A stretch of 64,000 nucleotides of DNA, taken from NCBI GenBank assembly GCA_004380135.1, contig QXCR01000060.1:1-64000 (forward strand), given 5' to 3'. The notes below the pieces were generated by a model. It was not told where the DNA came from, did not search any database, and was given only the letters and a program-made list of their open reading frames with translations. This DNA is from Stemphylium vesicarium (taxonomy: Eukaryota > Ascomycota > Dothideomycetes > Pleosporales > Pleosporaceae). A program made the position numbers and the translations under genes. Shown here piece after piece: positions 45,706 through 57,897 of this stretch; within the stretch, counting starts at the first letter, position 1, and the number at the start of each line of letters is the position of its first letter.

Positions 45706-46473
45706 TGTGCTTGATTTAGTGGTATAGAGTGTTTAGGGTAGGTGTTTAGATGCTTGGATGAAGAAGTTGGATGTTGATGACTGCTTCGAGTGCATGCACC
45801 TCTCTTTAAATACCTATGCACAAGAGCTACCTGTAACTTTACTTTCACGCCGCGTCATCACCGAATATGATCGAAACCTCCGTTATAACCGTCCAGACGA
45901 TGCATAAGGGCCGATCATGCCCCTCATTCAAGCATCGCTCAGCCATACAGGGTCCTTTTGTGGCTCAGTATGGAGATATCCGCAGGGTACTTGAGCTCTT
46001 CTTGCGCCACATCATGGGCCAGGCCGTTCAGCCGTCCGGTTGATTGGACCACATGTCGTCTTAGTACGTGTGAGGTCATGATGGATCACCTGATGCGGTA
46101 TAGATGCGTGCGTAATGGGTCCAGGAGTGGGCATGGGAGCTGCGGGATTAAAGAGTCAAGTTAGCCAAGCTTCCTTGGTAAAGCTTAGCCTTGCATGATG
46201 GACAATCTAGCCCGCGACACCGAACTATGTCTGCTGCGAAACGTTATAAATATGTACCATGGCTCTCTGAGAAATAGTGACTATATTACACAACTTGGCT
46301 TCTAGATTTCGACCACTTCTCAAGAGGTATAAAGAGGGCGAGGCTTCGATGGAGGTAGAAAGCTTGGTCGCTTAGTGAGCGGAGATCTCCCGAAGTTCGC
46401 GATCGTCTCACTGCCTCGAACCCCATCGGCCGCTCTAGCTTGCGCTCAGCCACACCAGCTGTTTCACGACAAC
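45706..46473. other. Intergenic region
   Basis: A divergent promoter region between the CipC-like gene (-) and the thioesterase-fold gene (+). TATAAA at 46328-46333 (plus strand) could serve the latter. No other feature was seen. Confidence 0.4.
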
Positions 46474-47256
46474 ATGCCGGGTCGACTCCCCACCAAAGCT
46501 GACTTTCCCTCGTCAGTAGTTTTGAGCATTACGCCACGTATGTCAGCTCCGCCAGCGCCTCTTGTGCTCCCGCTAACCAGTGCAGCGCCTTCCTCGCAGC
46601 CCCCGACGAACGTCTTGATCCTTCTGCACGGCCTCGGGGACACGAACGAGCCCTTCACGAAGCTTGGACAACAGCTGAATCTCCCAGAGACAGCATGTGT
46701 CGCGATACAAGCACCCAATCCTCTGCCCTTCGACCTTGGAGGGATGCATTGGGGTGAAGACATGATTTTCGACTCGAATACCGGCGAGATGGACATGGAC
46801 ACTGGCCTCAAGAAGTCGACACACTTGGTGCTAGACGAGGTTATTCGCGAAGGGCTCATGGAAAAGTGTGGTTACAAAGCGCGTGAGATTATGATATTTG
46901 GGTTTGCACAAGGTGGCATGGTCGGGCTACAGGCTGCTGCCGAGCTCGACGGCGAAGAACTGGGCGGCGTGGTCAGTATTGGCGGCCCGCTGTCGCAATC
47001 CGTGTCACTCAAGGCCCTCGAAAAGAAGGGCAAGACTCCAGTGCTGATCTGCAAGGCAAGCAAAAAGTCTGCAGTCACTGATAGCGCGACTTCCAAGCTC
47101 AAAGACGCCTTCGAGTACATCGAGATCAAGGAGTGGAAGAAGAACGGTGACGGTATGCCGAGCAGCCGTGAAGAGATGCTCCCTATTATGCAGTTCTTCG
47201 CTCGCCGGCTACGGAGTACCAAAGGTGTACCCGCGGGAAGCGTCGAACTCAACTGA
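46474..47256 (+). CDS. Acyl-protein-thioesterase-fold protein lacking the catalytic serine
   Basis: Exons 46474-46537 and 46586-47256 give 244 aa. The intron (GTATGT ... TGCAG) joins VVLSITPPPSSQPPTNVLILLHGLGD, and the unspliced reading is also open but gives a less family-like start. The fold is the phospholipase/carboxylesterase (Abhydrolase_2) family: LILLHGLGDTNEPF oxyanion segment, APNPLPFDLGGMHWGED, and a nucleophile elbow. The elbow reads GFAQGG instead of the usual GFSQGG, so the serine is replaced by alanine. The usual His near the C-terminus is not in place either (DGMPSSREEMLPIMQFF). It is therefore probably not a classical serine hydrolase. It could be a binding protein, or an enzyme with other chemistry. 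Confidence 0.82.
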   Translation: MPGRLPTKADFPSSVVLSITPRMSAPPAPLVLPLTSAAPSSQPPTNVLILLHGLGDTNEPFTKLGQQLNLPETACVAIQAPNPLPFDLGGMHWGEDMIFDSNTGEMDMDTGLKKSTHLVLDEVIREGLMEKCGYKAREIMIFGFAQGGMVGLQAAAELDGEELGGVVSIGGPLSQSVSLKALEKKGKTPVLICKASKKSAVTDSATSKLKDAFEYIEIKEWKKNGDGMPSSREEMLPIMQFFARRLRSTKGVPAGSVELN

Positions 47257-47637
47257 ATAATCCAACTTGAACAAATCAACGAGGCCCCACTAAAAGCGGC
47301 AGCAGTCATAAAGTGGAGGGCTGACAGTCTGGACCGCCTTTCCAAGCGCTGGGTAGGTAGCAAGTAAGCTCTGCGGGGTCTTTGAAGCTATCCAGGACCC
47401 GTTCCGACCAAGATGCTCATCTCCGAAAGAACCACAAATTCTACATTCGAAGCTCGTCGTCTTCGTCTCATTGACATCGCTCTTCCCCACTACACATTGA
47501 GCGTCGTTGTTTCCAATCCCCGTTGAGCACGTGTTGTGGCCCGAGCGCCCAAGCGCGCAATACGTCATCTCCTAGTACCGTTCGCCCGCTTCTTCGCTCT
47601 CTCAAAATAACGGTACGTCTCACCGCTACATAGCAAC
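47257..47637. other. Intergenic region
   Basis: This is the 3' flank of the thioesterase-fold gene and promoter of PPX1. Nothing else was recognised. Confidence 0.4.
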
Positions 47638-48973
47638 ATGGCAGTGCCGAGGAACTCACTGCGAGGTTTTCTCGCTCACGCACGAGGCGCACTTCGTAAT
47701 GCTGTCGACTCCAGTCAGAAGATCACATTTGTCATTGGCAATGAGTCTGCGGGTGAGCATGACTCCCGCTCCACAATGGCGCTTTCCGTACTCATGCAAT
47801 CCAGACCTTGATTCCATGTCATGTTCCATTCTGTACGCATACATTCGGTCCATGTCGCCGCCTAAAAATGCATTCAGCCCAGTATATGTGCCAATCACGA
47901 ATATTCCAGCTGCGGATATCCAATTGCGACCGGAGTATCTTGCCGTGTTCAAGCACGCTAATATCGAGTCGAAGCATTTGATCACGCTTGATGACCTTCC
48001 CGCATTATCGGACATGCGATCCAAGCTTGCACCCGAGAACACCAAATGGATTCTCGTAGACCACAACGCCCTCCAGGGTCAATTGGGCAAAATTTACGCT
48101 GATCGCGTCCTTGGCGTTATTGACCATCACGATGACGAGGGAAAGGTGCCAGCAGATACAGGTGACGAACCTCGCATTATTGAAAAAAGCGGTAGCTGCA
48201 CTAGCTTAGTAGCGAATTACTGTCGGCAATCGTGGGACGTCCTTTCTGGGTCGGCCATGTCTTCTGGTGCAGCCCACGCACAGGGCGACAGCTTGTCAAA
48301 CGATGCGGCATTGGTTCAACGATGGGATGCGGACGTCGCTCAGTTGGGATTTGCCAGCATTCTCATTGACACGGCGAATCTCAACGACGCGAGCAAAACC
48401 ACCGAGCATGACCGTGAGGCAGTCGCGTACCTCGAGGCTAAGATGATGATGTGTGCCCAACTGGCTGCAAGCTTCGATCGCACCAGCTTCTATCAGGAGA
48501 TAGATGCAGCAAAGAAGGACATTGGAAGCCTGAAGCTGCAAGACATACTGCGGAAGGACTACAAGCAATGGGACCAGGGTCAGAAGTTGGGTGTCAGTTC
48601 AGTCGTCAAGCCCATTGAATTCCTGCAGGAGAAAGCTGGCAAGGAAGCTAGCGCGTCACCACCAGAGGCTTTTCTTGATGCGATGAAGCACTTTGCACGG
48701 GAGCGTGAGCTGGACATGTTTTCTCTCATGACCACGTCGACGTCTCGGGATGGGCAATTTCGGAGAGAGCTTGTCCTCTGGGCTTTCAACGAAGGCGCCG
48801 TGTCAGCTGCAAAGAGCTTTGCCACGAATTCACGGGATGAGTTGGGGCTTGAAGAGTGGCAGGGTTACAGTGACCTTGACGATAAAAGTGAGTGGAGGAG
48901 AGTCTGGTGGCAAGGTCAAGTACAGCACAGCCGGAAACGTGTCGCGCCTCTGCTCAGGGAAGCCATGGCATGA
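47638..48973 (+). CDS. PPX1: Exopolyphosphatase (DHH family)
   Basis: Exons 47638-47752 and 47805-48973 give 427 aa. The enzyme removes terminal phosphate from polyphosphate in the cytosol or mitochondria. Splicing restores the first DHH-family motif: KITFVIGNESADLDSMSCS. The second motif is ILVDHN and the namesake GVIDHHDD is at about residues 143-149. IIEKSGSCTSLV and ILIDTANLND give the remaining metal-binding acidic residues. The C-terminal DHHA2 domain covers about residues 260-420. The length is close to yeast Ppx1 (about 400 aa). Confidence 0.93.
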
Positions 48974-50909
48974 CTGCAACGCGGAAATAGCAAGCTCTGA
49001 TGGAGTGATGGGTGCTCCGGGGGTATCGCAGCTTGTCAAGTGGACTTTAGGCAGGGCGTTACGCCCACGCTTCGAAGCGGGTTTCGGCGGAATTTGGTAC
49101 AGTTTCCCATGTTGTACAGAGTAGACGAGCGCATAGCAAGGGTTGGGCAATGTGAGCGTCAGCCCAAGGCTGAGGTTGGGTAGGTGGAGCGGTTGTCGGT
49201 ACCTAAGCAAGAAGCGGTCTGCCGCCAGCCGGCAAATGGTGGTAGCGGGGTATTTGCACGCGACCGGCAGATGGGAAAGACGATCTCCGACGGCCAGGTA
49301 GGCCACATCTTCAAATGCAACGGTTCAACACAGTGGATGGGTGGGAATGCGTTTGGTAGACGTTTTCATCTCGTAATATTCAGATGGCGATATCGCGGGC
49401 GACGACTACAAGGCAACTGCAGATGCATTATTTGCTGCAGAAGTGCAAAAGGAACAAGTCTCCGCAGCAACTTGCAGCGATAGTGTCAAGCAAGATGCGG
49501 TGCGCCGATGAGGCTCATTGGATGGGAGTAGGGATACCCATCGCATCGCAAGTCGCGGGCTGGACGACTTGACTACACACTAACCATGCACTGCGAGATG
49601 AGGTGGGAAAACAACGGTTCACAGCAGCGCGACGCGATGTTTTGGCGTGCAGCATGTTGCATGGACCTCCTTTGACAGCATGCCTTGCGCTTGATGTGCT
49701 GGCAGCGCAGGGGCAGAGGGCGACTCCACTCGACAGCCCTCACATCACGAGGGCGACAAGAGATGCGCAGATATGATTTGCTGGGGGCGATGCTTTGTAT
49801 AGACTGTGCAGATGCAACGGAGAAGCGTGTTTGAGAGTTTATGTGGTTGCTTTGGGCTGCTGGTGGGCGTGGTGGTGGTGGTGGTGGTGGCGGCCAGCCG
49901 GCCGACCATCCATGATGGAGGAGGGAGGGGCAGCGGCAGCCCCTCTATGGCGACATGCCGGAAGCATCTCTCGTTGTAATGGCGACAGCGCCGATCAAAG
50001 AGCATGCGCTGTCGACGACGACGAGTCTCTGTGCTCGGCGGGGATGGGCCTGGCACGGAACCTGTGAGCGAAAGAGGGTCAATGGGCTTCTTCGTAGCTG
50101 AGGCATTTGGGCGGCCTGCAGCGTGATGCAGAGTGTAGGCGCCCTCATTCGTCCCACGGCGATGTGCTGGTCCTGCAAGTCATCGCCTGGACGGATCCAT
50201 GTCAACAAGAGGCCGGGCGTGAACAACATAGGCGGTCTGTCGTCGCCACCAATGTGAAGCTTCTGTCTCCGCTGGCCGTCCATGGCCGTTGAGCTGCAGT
50301 CGTTACTTGCCCGCCGTTGTTACAAGGGGACTCGAGACAGGCGCCCAATCACGCCGCGCCCGCCTCGCTACTGTACCCATTCCACCTAAAGAGTCAAGAC
50401 GCGCCAGCGCACACGTCCAAGCAGTGGAGAGTCGTGCCCAAAGCAGTTCTCTCTCTCCCAATACCATCGCTCCATCTGGCAATGCTGTAGAGGATCACTG
50501 CCACCTTCTTGAGGTCCGTACCTTCCGTAGGGCTTCGACGTGCTCTCGAATGGCGACATGATGCGACGAACCCAACTCACGGCCACGCCCCCGGCGCAGG
50601 CGTCCAGCACTCCTCCTCCTCCTCGTAGGTGCCTTTTCTAGCCTGTGTATTTCCGCTTCTTCACCTGGTTGTGCCTGGCCCAATAGCTGGGGCTCGGATC
50701 AAGGCGCTCTGTACGATGAGCTGGCACGCGAATCCACGCTGACCCTTCCATTAGCCGTGTCGCCCACCGTCACCCATCTCTCGTCGAGAAGCCACACGCC
50801 TCTGTGCCATACATCTCAAGTCGACGACCCGCCCGCTGAGGCTCCGCCGCGGTCTTTCAGTCCGCCCAGGTCGCCCTCACCTCGCGCATCCAAACCACCC
50901 ACTGCCACC
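48974..50909. other. 1.9-kb region upstream of the giant gene
   Basis: No separate gene is supported. It holds a (GTG)n run near 49869-49890 and a long CT-rich leader before the next ATG. An upstream ATG near 50560 opens MRRTQLTATPPAQASSTPPPPR and might be a first exon of the next gene, but I could not join it in frame. Confidence 0.45.
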
Positions 50910-53900
50910 ATGGGCACTCGACCGGGCCCGTCACAAGACGCCGGCAGTGACCGCCATGGCCTCTCCAGCCTCCAGCGTCCCCAGATGTCCGCCTCCATGT
51001 CTGCGCCGGCCGGCCGCCTGCCGCGCCTGCTCCCCGCCGACCTTTCCTCCTACACAGACTCGTACCTGCCGACGGCCGCCATCCCACCGTCGGCCACTTC
51101 CCTCGCTGAGCTCGCTCACTTGATCCGCCTCCAGGGCTACCAGGAGCAGCGCAAGACCCACGCCAGGGTCCGCCTCCACCGATGGCTCGTCTCTAGCGCC
51201 CTTTCCGCACGTCTGGTACATTGTGGGGAGCTGGCATACCGCACCCTGGTGGACAACTTCAGATCAGACGACAAGAAGTCCTTTTCGTCCCTGTACAATG
51301 CGCTCAACGATGTCCGCAACTCCTGCGACGCCACCCGCCAGTATGCCCTCCTGGAACCAGATCTGGAATTTGGCAAGTCCAAGAGCATGCGGTCCGAGAA
51401 GCCTCTCTCCGCCTCCACCTTCCTCAATGAGGTCCCCTCCAAGATCCTTGATGATCTCCTTGATTTTATTTCTGAGATTCGCACCAACCCTGAATTCCTT
51501 GCTACTCGCATTTCTAGTCTTTCGCAGCAAGAGCTTACCGCCATTACCTCTTTCCGTCAGGCTATGGATCCTATTGACTCCGTCATGGCCATGCAGGCTC
51601 GCGGTCGCAACGTAGGCTCCCAAAAGGCCCAGCAACAGGGCGCAAACCCGATAGAGCGTCTTCTGTCTTTCCAACGGCACGATCCCCTCTCCGCTCTCAT
51701 CTACACAATCTTCGCCAACTCGTCTGGCCCGGACTCTGCCGAGGATCTCCGCCGTACGGATGTATGGGCTACCGTTTGCGCCAAGCTAATCAAGGACACC
51801 AAGATCAGCCACAACTTCATTAGGACAATCCTCGATGTTTGGGCCGGTATGCGCGAATGGCCAGGTAAAGCCAACTTGGAGCTCTATCTTATGCAAACCC
51901 TACAGGATGGTCAGTTTCTGCTCGAGAAAGCCGAAGAGTCAGGTGTACGATCTGCATCGCAGCCAGTCCCGAGGAGCACAAAGGACACGATTGCTGCTGA
52001 CGAGTTCTTTGACAAGGCTGTCAAGCGCCTTTTCGAAGTCGTCGATGACGAGCCCAGTGCTGGCGGCATTCCGGAAGGCGTCCTCGAGATAGGAAACGCT
52101 ATCCTCCGGAAGCTGAATGAGGAGAACGAGAGGGGCGCCCGCAAGGCGTCGCAAAACTTCTTTGTCTCACGTTGGCTGTTTTCTTCCTTCCTGCTGAACG
52201 CCATCATTCATCCCGAGGCATGTTGTCTTCCCCATTATTGAGATTTGCAAACTAACAACTACTAGACACATGGCATCATGATTGGTCACCACATCAGCGA
52301 GCATGCTCGTCAGAAGATCCTCAAGGAGATTGCCATCAGAGCGCAGAAGCAGGTCCTTGACATGACATACAACTGGTACGGCTCCATTGCGACATACTCA
52401 GCAATGCACTGCTAATATCGATACAGGAAGCAGCAAAATCCAGTCTTACCAGAGATCCGCACCCATGTTGAGAACATTCTGGCCCGGTTCAAGCACACCA
52501 AGACCCCCTCAAAGCCTATCCTGCTCCCGGCCAAAGCCATCACCTCGCCCCGGGAAACTGTTGAAGTCCAGCCCTTTATTGTTCTTTCACCAGCTGACAT
52601 CGTCACCTTGGTCAACGCCCTTTTCCCGGAGCGCCGCCCCTCGTCCAGCCACATGGACAACGACAGCCAACGCCGTGCTGGTCTAGCGTCGTCAGCGTCG
52701 TCAATGTCTGGAATGTCTGTTCCCTTCCGCAATGCTGCTGCTTCCATGACCGACGCTAGCTCTATTCTCAGTGCTAGCGCTTCTTCCATGACGAGCGATC
52801 AGACCTCGCGCGAGCCACTTTTGGACAGCAACTCGACATCGACTGAACAGCAGACCGACGTGAGACCGGCTCCGACAGAGCTCTATGGAAAACGCCTCCG
52901 CATGGCATGCTCCGAGATGACTCGCATCCTCGGCCCTGAAGCGGCATCTGGTTCATGCCATCCGTGTGCCGAGCGATGGGCTGTGCTTTACATTTCCGCT
53001 GATGGCAAGCAACTCAAGCCGCGCATGCGCAAGGACTTTGATGACGAAGAGGAGCACGACGAAGACTCTCCAGACAGCGACAGCAGTGACGATGAGGGCA
53101 CTGCGGACAGATTCGATCTCGGTCACGACTACCACCAGCTAAAGGAGGCTATTGCTAAGCTTGTGGAAGACTACGAGATTCCCAAAGAGCTAGCACCGGA
53201 TAGCGAATCAAAGAATTTCAGCAACCGAATGACGACACGTAAAAGCACCCGCGGGCGCGGTCCAGTGCGAAATTCCAGCGAGAACCTCGGATCCCGCAAT
53301 CCTTACAACGCTACCCCGGGTCACAGCCAGCTTACAAACATGATTGCTAGCCAAAGAAACGTCTCAGCCCGTCGCTCTCCCCAGTACCCCAGGAGTCATA
53401 GCAATCCGCAGGCCGGCGAGAAACAGGAAAACAACTCTGTCCTCGTTACGATGCTGGAGACAGCCATGTACCAGTGCCAGGCCCGATCTGATTTTGTCAA
53501 TGCGCACATGTACTACAAGACTCTCCAGAGTCTGCGCCGACTCAGCTCGCCAACTTTGGTGAAGAACGGATACGCTGCTCTTCTCAACTACTTTTCGCGC
53601 GGCCCAAGAGATCTACTGAGCAAAGCAGCCAACGCTATCGAGGAATTCGAAGCTTGGTTTGTATGGCTCAAGCAGTCACAGGAGAGATCAGACGGCATGG
53701 TCAATGAGATGATGCTGACGTTCAAGAACCTGCGAGACAAGATGTGGTATATTACCGATGTCCGCACGTCCAAGCCATACGAGGACGCCAGGAACGTGGC
53801 ACTCGCCCTTAAAATCATGGATCAACAGTCAAAGATGTTCAACGCCAAGGGCCCATCCGGTTCTCGATCACGGAATGTCAACAGCTTTTTGCGCCAGAAC

Positions 53901-55979
53901 GAAGCTCAACTGGTTGATCTCATGTCTGCATCGCAAGATTTCGGCGGCCCCAACAAGCTCTCTGATGAGCAGTCAGAAATCACCCTCAAGTGGCTCATGC
54001 AGTACGGCGTCGAGAACTTCTGCAAGGGTGAAGAGCGAATCCACCGCTTTTGCCTCGAAGTCGACAAATGCGTCACCAAGGTCATCGGTGAGGGTCTCCT
54101 AGACGGACCAGTGCTCTGGGCCAGCGACCTTTACAAGCGCGACCAGCAGATCCTCGAGAGCGGACGACAAAAGGGTGATCTTTTCCTGACCGGTGTCGGT
54201 ACCCTCTCCATCGCGGGCGACGAGGAGTACGAAACGCACGGCCGCGCTGGAGCGCGCAACAATGACTTCTCCCAACGCCCAAGTCACGGCAGTCTGCGCT
54301 CCGCGGCCAACCGCAATGGTTCGTCAAGCTTTGACCACAGCCCTTGGGGCAGAAACCCCATGGATTCTCCTGACTACTTTGGCGCGTCTTCGCCTGTTCT
54401 ATCCATCGACCCAATGGCTACTTTCTGGTCGCCATTCCAGACACAGGCGCAGTCGCCCACCAATGCCACAAGCATTCGTCCACGAACAGCCTCATCTTCC
54501 AAGGGCACGGTCATGCTGAAGCAGTCTGCGACAGTCAATGAAGACAAGCGTCGCTTCATGCTTGATTTGAAGCAAACGCTTACAGGCCTTCTATTGAGTG
54601 ATCTCGGAACCATGGTGTTTGCGAATGGCAGTGAGACCGACTCGTGGTTCGGCGGTGATCTGCTTGACGACTGCATCGAGCGCAGAGACGAAGAAGAACG
54701 CAAGCGGAAGAACAAGTTGGCCAAGAAGAAGAGCACCAAGAACATCCGAAAGCAGACCTCTGATCAGCGGAGTGTGCCGTTGGAGGCGCTTGGTCGCACG
54801 GAGCGCAGTTCTGCGGCACCCCCCGTGGCAACCTTCCAGCATGCTGCTGCTTCCGACGCTCACCAATCAGCTGGAGAGCACTCTTCAACCTCCAGCGACG
54901 CAACTTCGCGATCAGCTGGTAATACCACCGCGAAGAGAGCTGGCCTGATGGAGTTCCCATACAATGTGGCATTCCAACGGCTCCTTAGTAGGTTCCAGAC
55001 GCACCCTAACCCTTACTCCAAGCTTCATGCGCTGTATGAGCTTGAGCTTCTCATCATAGCTTCCTTGTCTTCCCGGACAGGTCGCTCTTACAACAACAAC
55101 CGCCGGGAAACCCTCCCTCCTGTACCTCAGTCACCCACCCTAGGCGCCATGCCAGAGCTCAGCTCTCGCGAGCCAGCAACCCAGGTATCTCGTGCACAGA
55201 ACCTGGAAGAGGCGATTGCCAATTGCGAGGAGCGCCGCTCTCAAAGCATGAATGTAGATCGCATGAGCAACGCATCACCTGTGCCGCGCAACGGTGCTCG
55301 TTCGCCTGCCGGACCACCAAGCACTGACATGATCGTAGAGGTCATCCAAGGGCTCCTACGAGATGCCAACATACGTCCCAAGACACTCTTCAGAGACCTG
55401 CAGTTCATCGCGTCCTTTGTGCCAGCGCAGATGCTTGACAAGACTGCACGTGGCAAAGCATTCTGGGACGTCGGTCTCGCCGCCCTCGGCTTGAAGCAAG
55501 ACGTCTGCCGCATCATGGTCGAGCTTGTTGACGAAGTCATCACACAAAACTCGAAGCGCGATGCGGGCAAGGCCAGTAGCAGTGGCTCTGCCGAAAAGGC
55601 CGGCGCATCATCCTCGTTACCGCCCCTAGTTGACGAACCCCTGTCGAAGTACACCATGGAAGATGCAGGGCGCATGCTCCTCATCACTGCCAAAGAAGGC
55701 GACTCGGTTGCCGAGCGCGAACTTGCCATCTTCTACCTCACCTCACCTGAGCTCGTCCACCGGACCGTACTGCCGCTTACCAAGCCCAGCGAGGTCTTCA
55801 AAACTGAACTTCTCAATCGCGAGAGAAGGGCCTCCCAGGACCCTGCGCGCAGTGACCCCATGACCATGTGCGTGGCACAACACTGGATGGAGCAATCCAT
55901 GAAGGGTGGCGATCAACTTGCCGCCAAGTACTTGCGCCAGCGTAGCGAGCTGGAAAACATCAACCCGACCAGGGCATAG
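50910..55979 (+). CDS. Very large fungal protein with Sel1-like C-terminus, function unknown
   Basis: Exons 50910-52217, 52266-52375 and 52427-55979 give 1656 aa. The ATG at 50910 has a near-perfect GCCACCATGG context; the frame is open 51 codons further upstream without an ATG. The first intron uses a GC donor (GAG|GCATGT). The N-terminal 500 residues are helical: LAHLIRLQGYQEQRKTHARVRLHRW, then FVSRWLFSSFLLNAIIHPETHGIM. This last stretch weakly recalls RasGAP helices. Acidic and Ser-rich linkers and a helical middle (AMYQCQARSDFVNAHMYYKTL, AIEEFEAWFVWLKQS) follow. The C-terminus has Sel1-like helices (TAKEGDSVAERELAIFYL; AQHWMEQSMKGGDQLAAKYL). I do not recognise a characterised homologue. 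Confidence 0.85.
52218..52265 (+). other. GC-AG intron
   Basis: The intron starts GCATGT and ends CTACTAG, with a CTAAC branch site 12 bp before the end. Exon joining gives HPE-THGIM in phase 0. GT donors nearby do not keep the frame. GC-AG introns are about one percent of fungal introns. Confidence 0.75.
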
Positions 55980-57210
55980 TATGTCTTTTTCCGCATTTGG
56001 TGTTCGGCCCTGCATTGATACCCCACGTCAACCATTACCCTTGATATATTTCGCGTTGCGCACACACATTGTTACTGGCCCGAAGATGATGATGGCCCCA
56101 GTCATGCATAGCGAGGAGTTTCTACATTATTATCCCTGGCCTTTTTCTTTTGAACCTCATGATTTCCAGCAAGCATGATTCCCCCTGTTGCCTTGGAGCC
56201 CTTTTTTTCTGTCTTATTTTTTCGCGTAAATTCTTAACCTCTTTACCAACTTTTTTGTTTTACAATTTTGGTCTCCCAATTTCAAACACCGGCGCACATT
56301 TCCAGGATAAATGATGCTTGTAGATTTTTTTATTGGTTTTCAACGGACTGGGGGGGTATATACCAAAGGCCACACCACCACCTACTTGCTGCTACATGGA
56401 TGCTTGAGGCCCATATGTGGATTTTCCTTTTTGCAATGAACGACCAAATGAAGACAACTTTTTATACCAAAGATATCCACGACAACGAACAACGACATGC
56501 ATGAGGAAGGCAAAACCAGGGAACGGTCGGGAGACAGGCTTAAAGGGAAACCAGCAAACGAATCTCCTTGTTTCTAGTTTCCTCCTTCCCTCTCTTTTGC
56601 TATGGGCTAACTTGGGCTGGGTTTTTTATCTGGAAACTTCTTGCCCCACCACATACCACATAAGCGATAGAAATACTCCCCCTCACCTCAATTGTTCACA
56701 GTATAATGGAAAAAATGAAATTAAGAATCAAACGTAAAACAAAGATTGCATACATGCCCTTGCTCTCTCGCCAAAAGAATAACAGTGATTGCGCAAATAA
56801 ATATAAAAGAGTCGCCCTTTTACGCTACGCTACCTACCAATCAAACCCCCCCATACTCCCCCAACTCCCCCTCCCCCGAAAACACCAAACCAAGCCCGCC
56901 ATATCCGCATGTCTCGCCCGTACCCTTTCCCCCTGTCCCTTCGTCCACCTCTTCTTCTTTCCCTCTTTCCCCTCTTCTTCATCACAATCACACAGTTCTT
57001 GGGCGAGGATAACATGCTAATTCGCCACGACCTCGAACACCGTCCGCGCGAGCGCATGGTCGTCGCTTTCTCCGCTTTTTGCTGTGGCAACACCACGCTG
57101 GGGGGCTAGGTCTAGTGTTGCTGCTTCTTGCAGAAACCGTCTAGCAGCGTACTTTACCGCCCTTGCTCCTGCTCCTGCTGCTGTTGCCATTGTTTGGAAG
57201 TAGACCCGCA
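55980..57210. other. Intergenic region
   Basis: The first part is T-rich and probably the 3' UTR of the giant gene. A C-rich stretch lies at about 56830-56960. No gene is supported. Confidence 0.45.
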
Positions 57211-57897
57211 TTATGGCGTCCAGACTTGTGCTGCTGCTGCTGCTGGGCTGGCTGGTGCTGGGGTTGAACAGAGAGATGGCGTCGCGTCGAGAGCTGCTTT
57301 GATATAGTGGCAGAGATGGGGTAGGGTGGGGGGTGTAATGTGCCGTACTATAAGACGTGCGCAAAGCGCTTTATACACTTTCTCCCTATTCCCTTCCTCG
57401 TCATCTATATCCCTTTTGTGGAAGGAGGCGAGGTGTTGCAACGTCCGTTGCAAAGGCGATAAATCGTTCGCCGCGACTTGTGCGATGATGCGCACGTCGG
57501 CCGAGCTGTTTTTTTGTGCGAGACTCACGGTGTCGAGGTATGTGGAGTGGTATCCACGCGTTTCAGCGCGCATCTGCTGGTTTGTGCATAGAAGAGCGGG
57601 TCCGATGATGGCTCCGTGGCTGTTGATGCGCAGGGTGGGCGGTGTAGTGGTGTAGGAAGCGGAGAAGTAGTATGTGTAGATGGTGTTTCGCAGCTCGGCG
57701 GGGAGAGCGGTGAAGTCGAAGAAGGAGTGTTTGAAGAGGGAGTGTAATTCTGTGTCTGTGAGGGGTGACAATATGTACGTTTTGGGTGTTGTTTGTGGTG
57801 GTTTTGTGATGGCTTTCAGCAAGGGTTTTGCAATATCGTGATGTTGTGATGGTGTTTTTTGGATGGATGAATGAGAAATGAGGGGGGAATTTCGCAT
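57211..57897 (-). CDS. Hypothetical 2EXR/F-box-like protein
   Basis: A single ORF encodes 228 aa. After a polar N-terminus it has FFDFTALPAELRNTIYTYYF, the hallmark of the fungal 2EXR family (F-box-like, LPxELRNxIY), then LRINSHGAIIGPALLCTNQQMRAE, also typical (leucine-rich, TNxQxxxE). The rest is helical with no known domain and ends in an Ala/Pro-rich stretch. Such genes are numerous in Pezizomycotina and mostly uncharacterised; some may act as adaptor proteins for protein turnover. Confidence 0.7.
   Translation of the reverse strand: MRNSPLISHSSIQKTPSQHHDIAKPLLKAITKPPQTTPKTYILSPLTDTELHSLFKHSFFDFTALPAELRNTIYTYYFSASYTTTPPTLRINSHGAIIGPALLCTNQQMRAETRGYHSTYLDTVSLAQKNSSADVRIIAQVAANDLSPLQRTLQHLASFHKRDIDDEEGNREKVYKALCARLIVRHITPPTLPHLCHYIKAALDATPSLCSTPAPASPAAAAAQVWTP

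Noticed and set aside
14270..48973. A phosphate-acquisition gene cluster (phytase, SYG1, PPX1)
   Set aside because: The three genes are spread over 35 kb with unrelated genes between; no shared regulatory site was seen.
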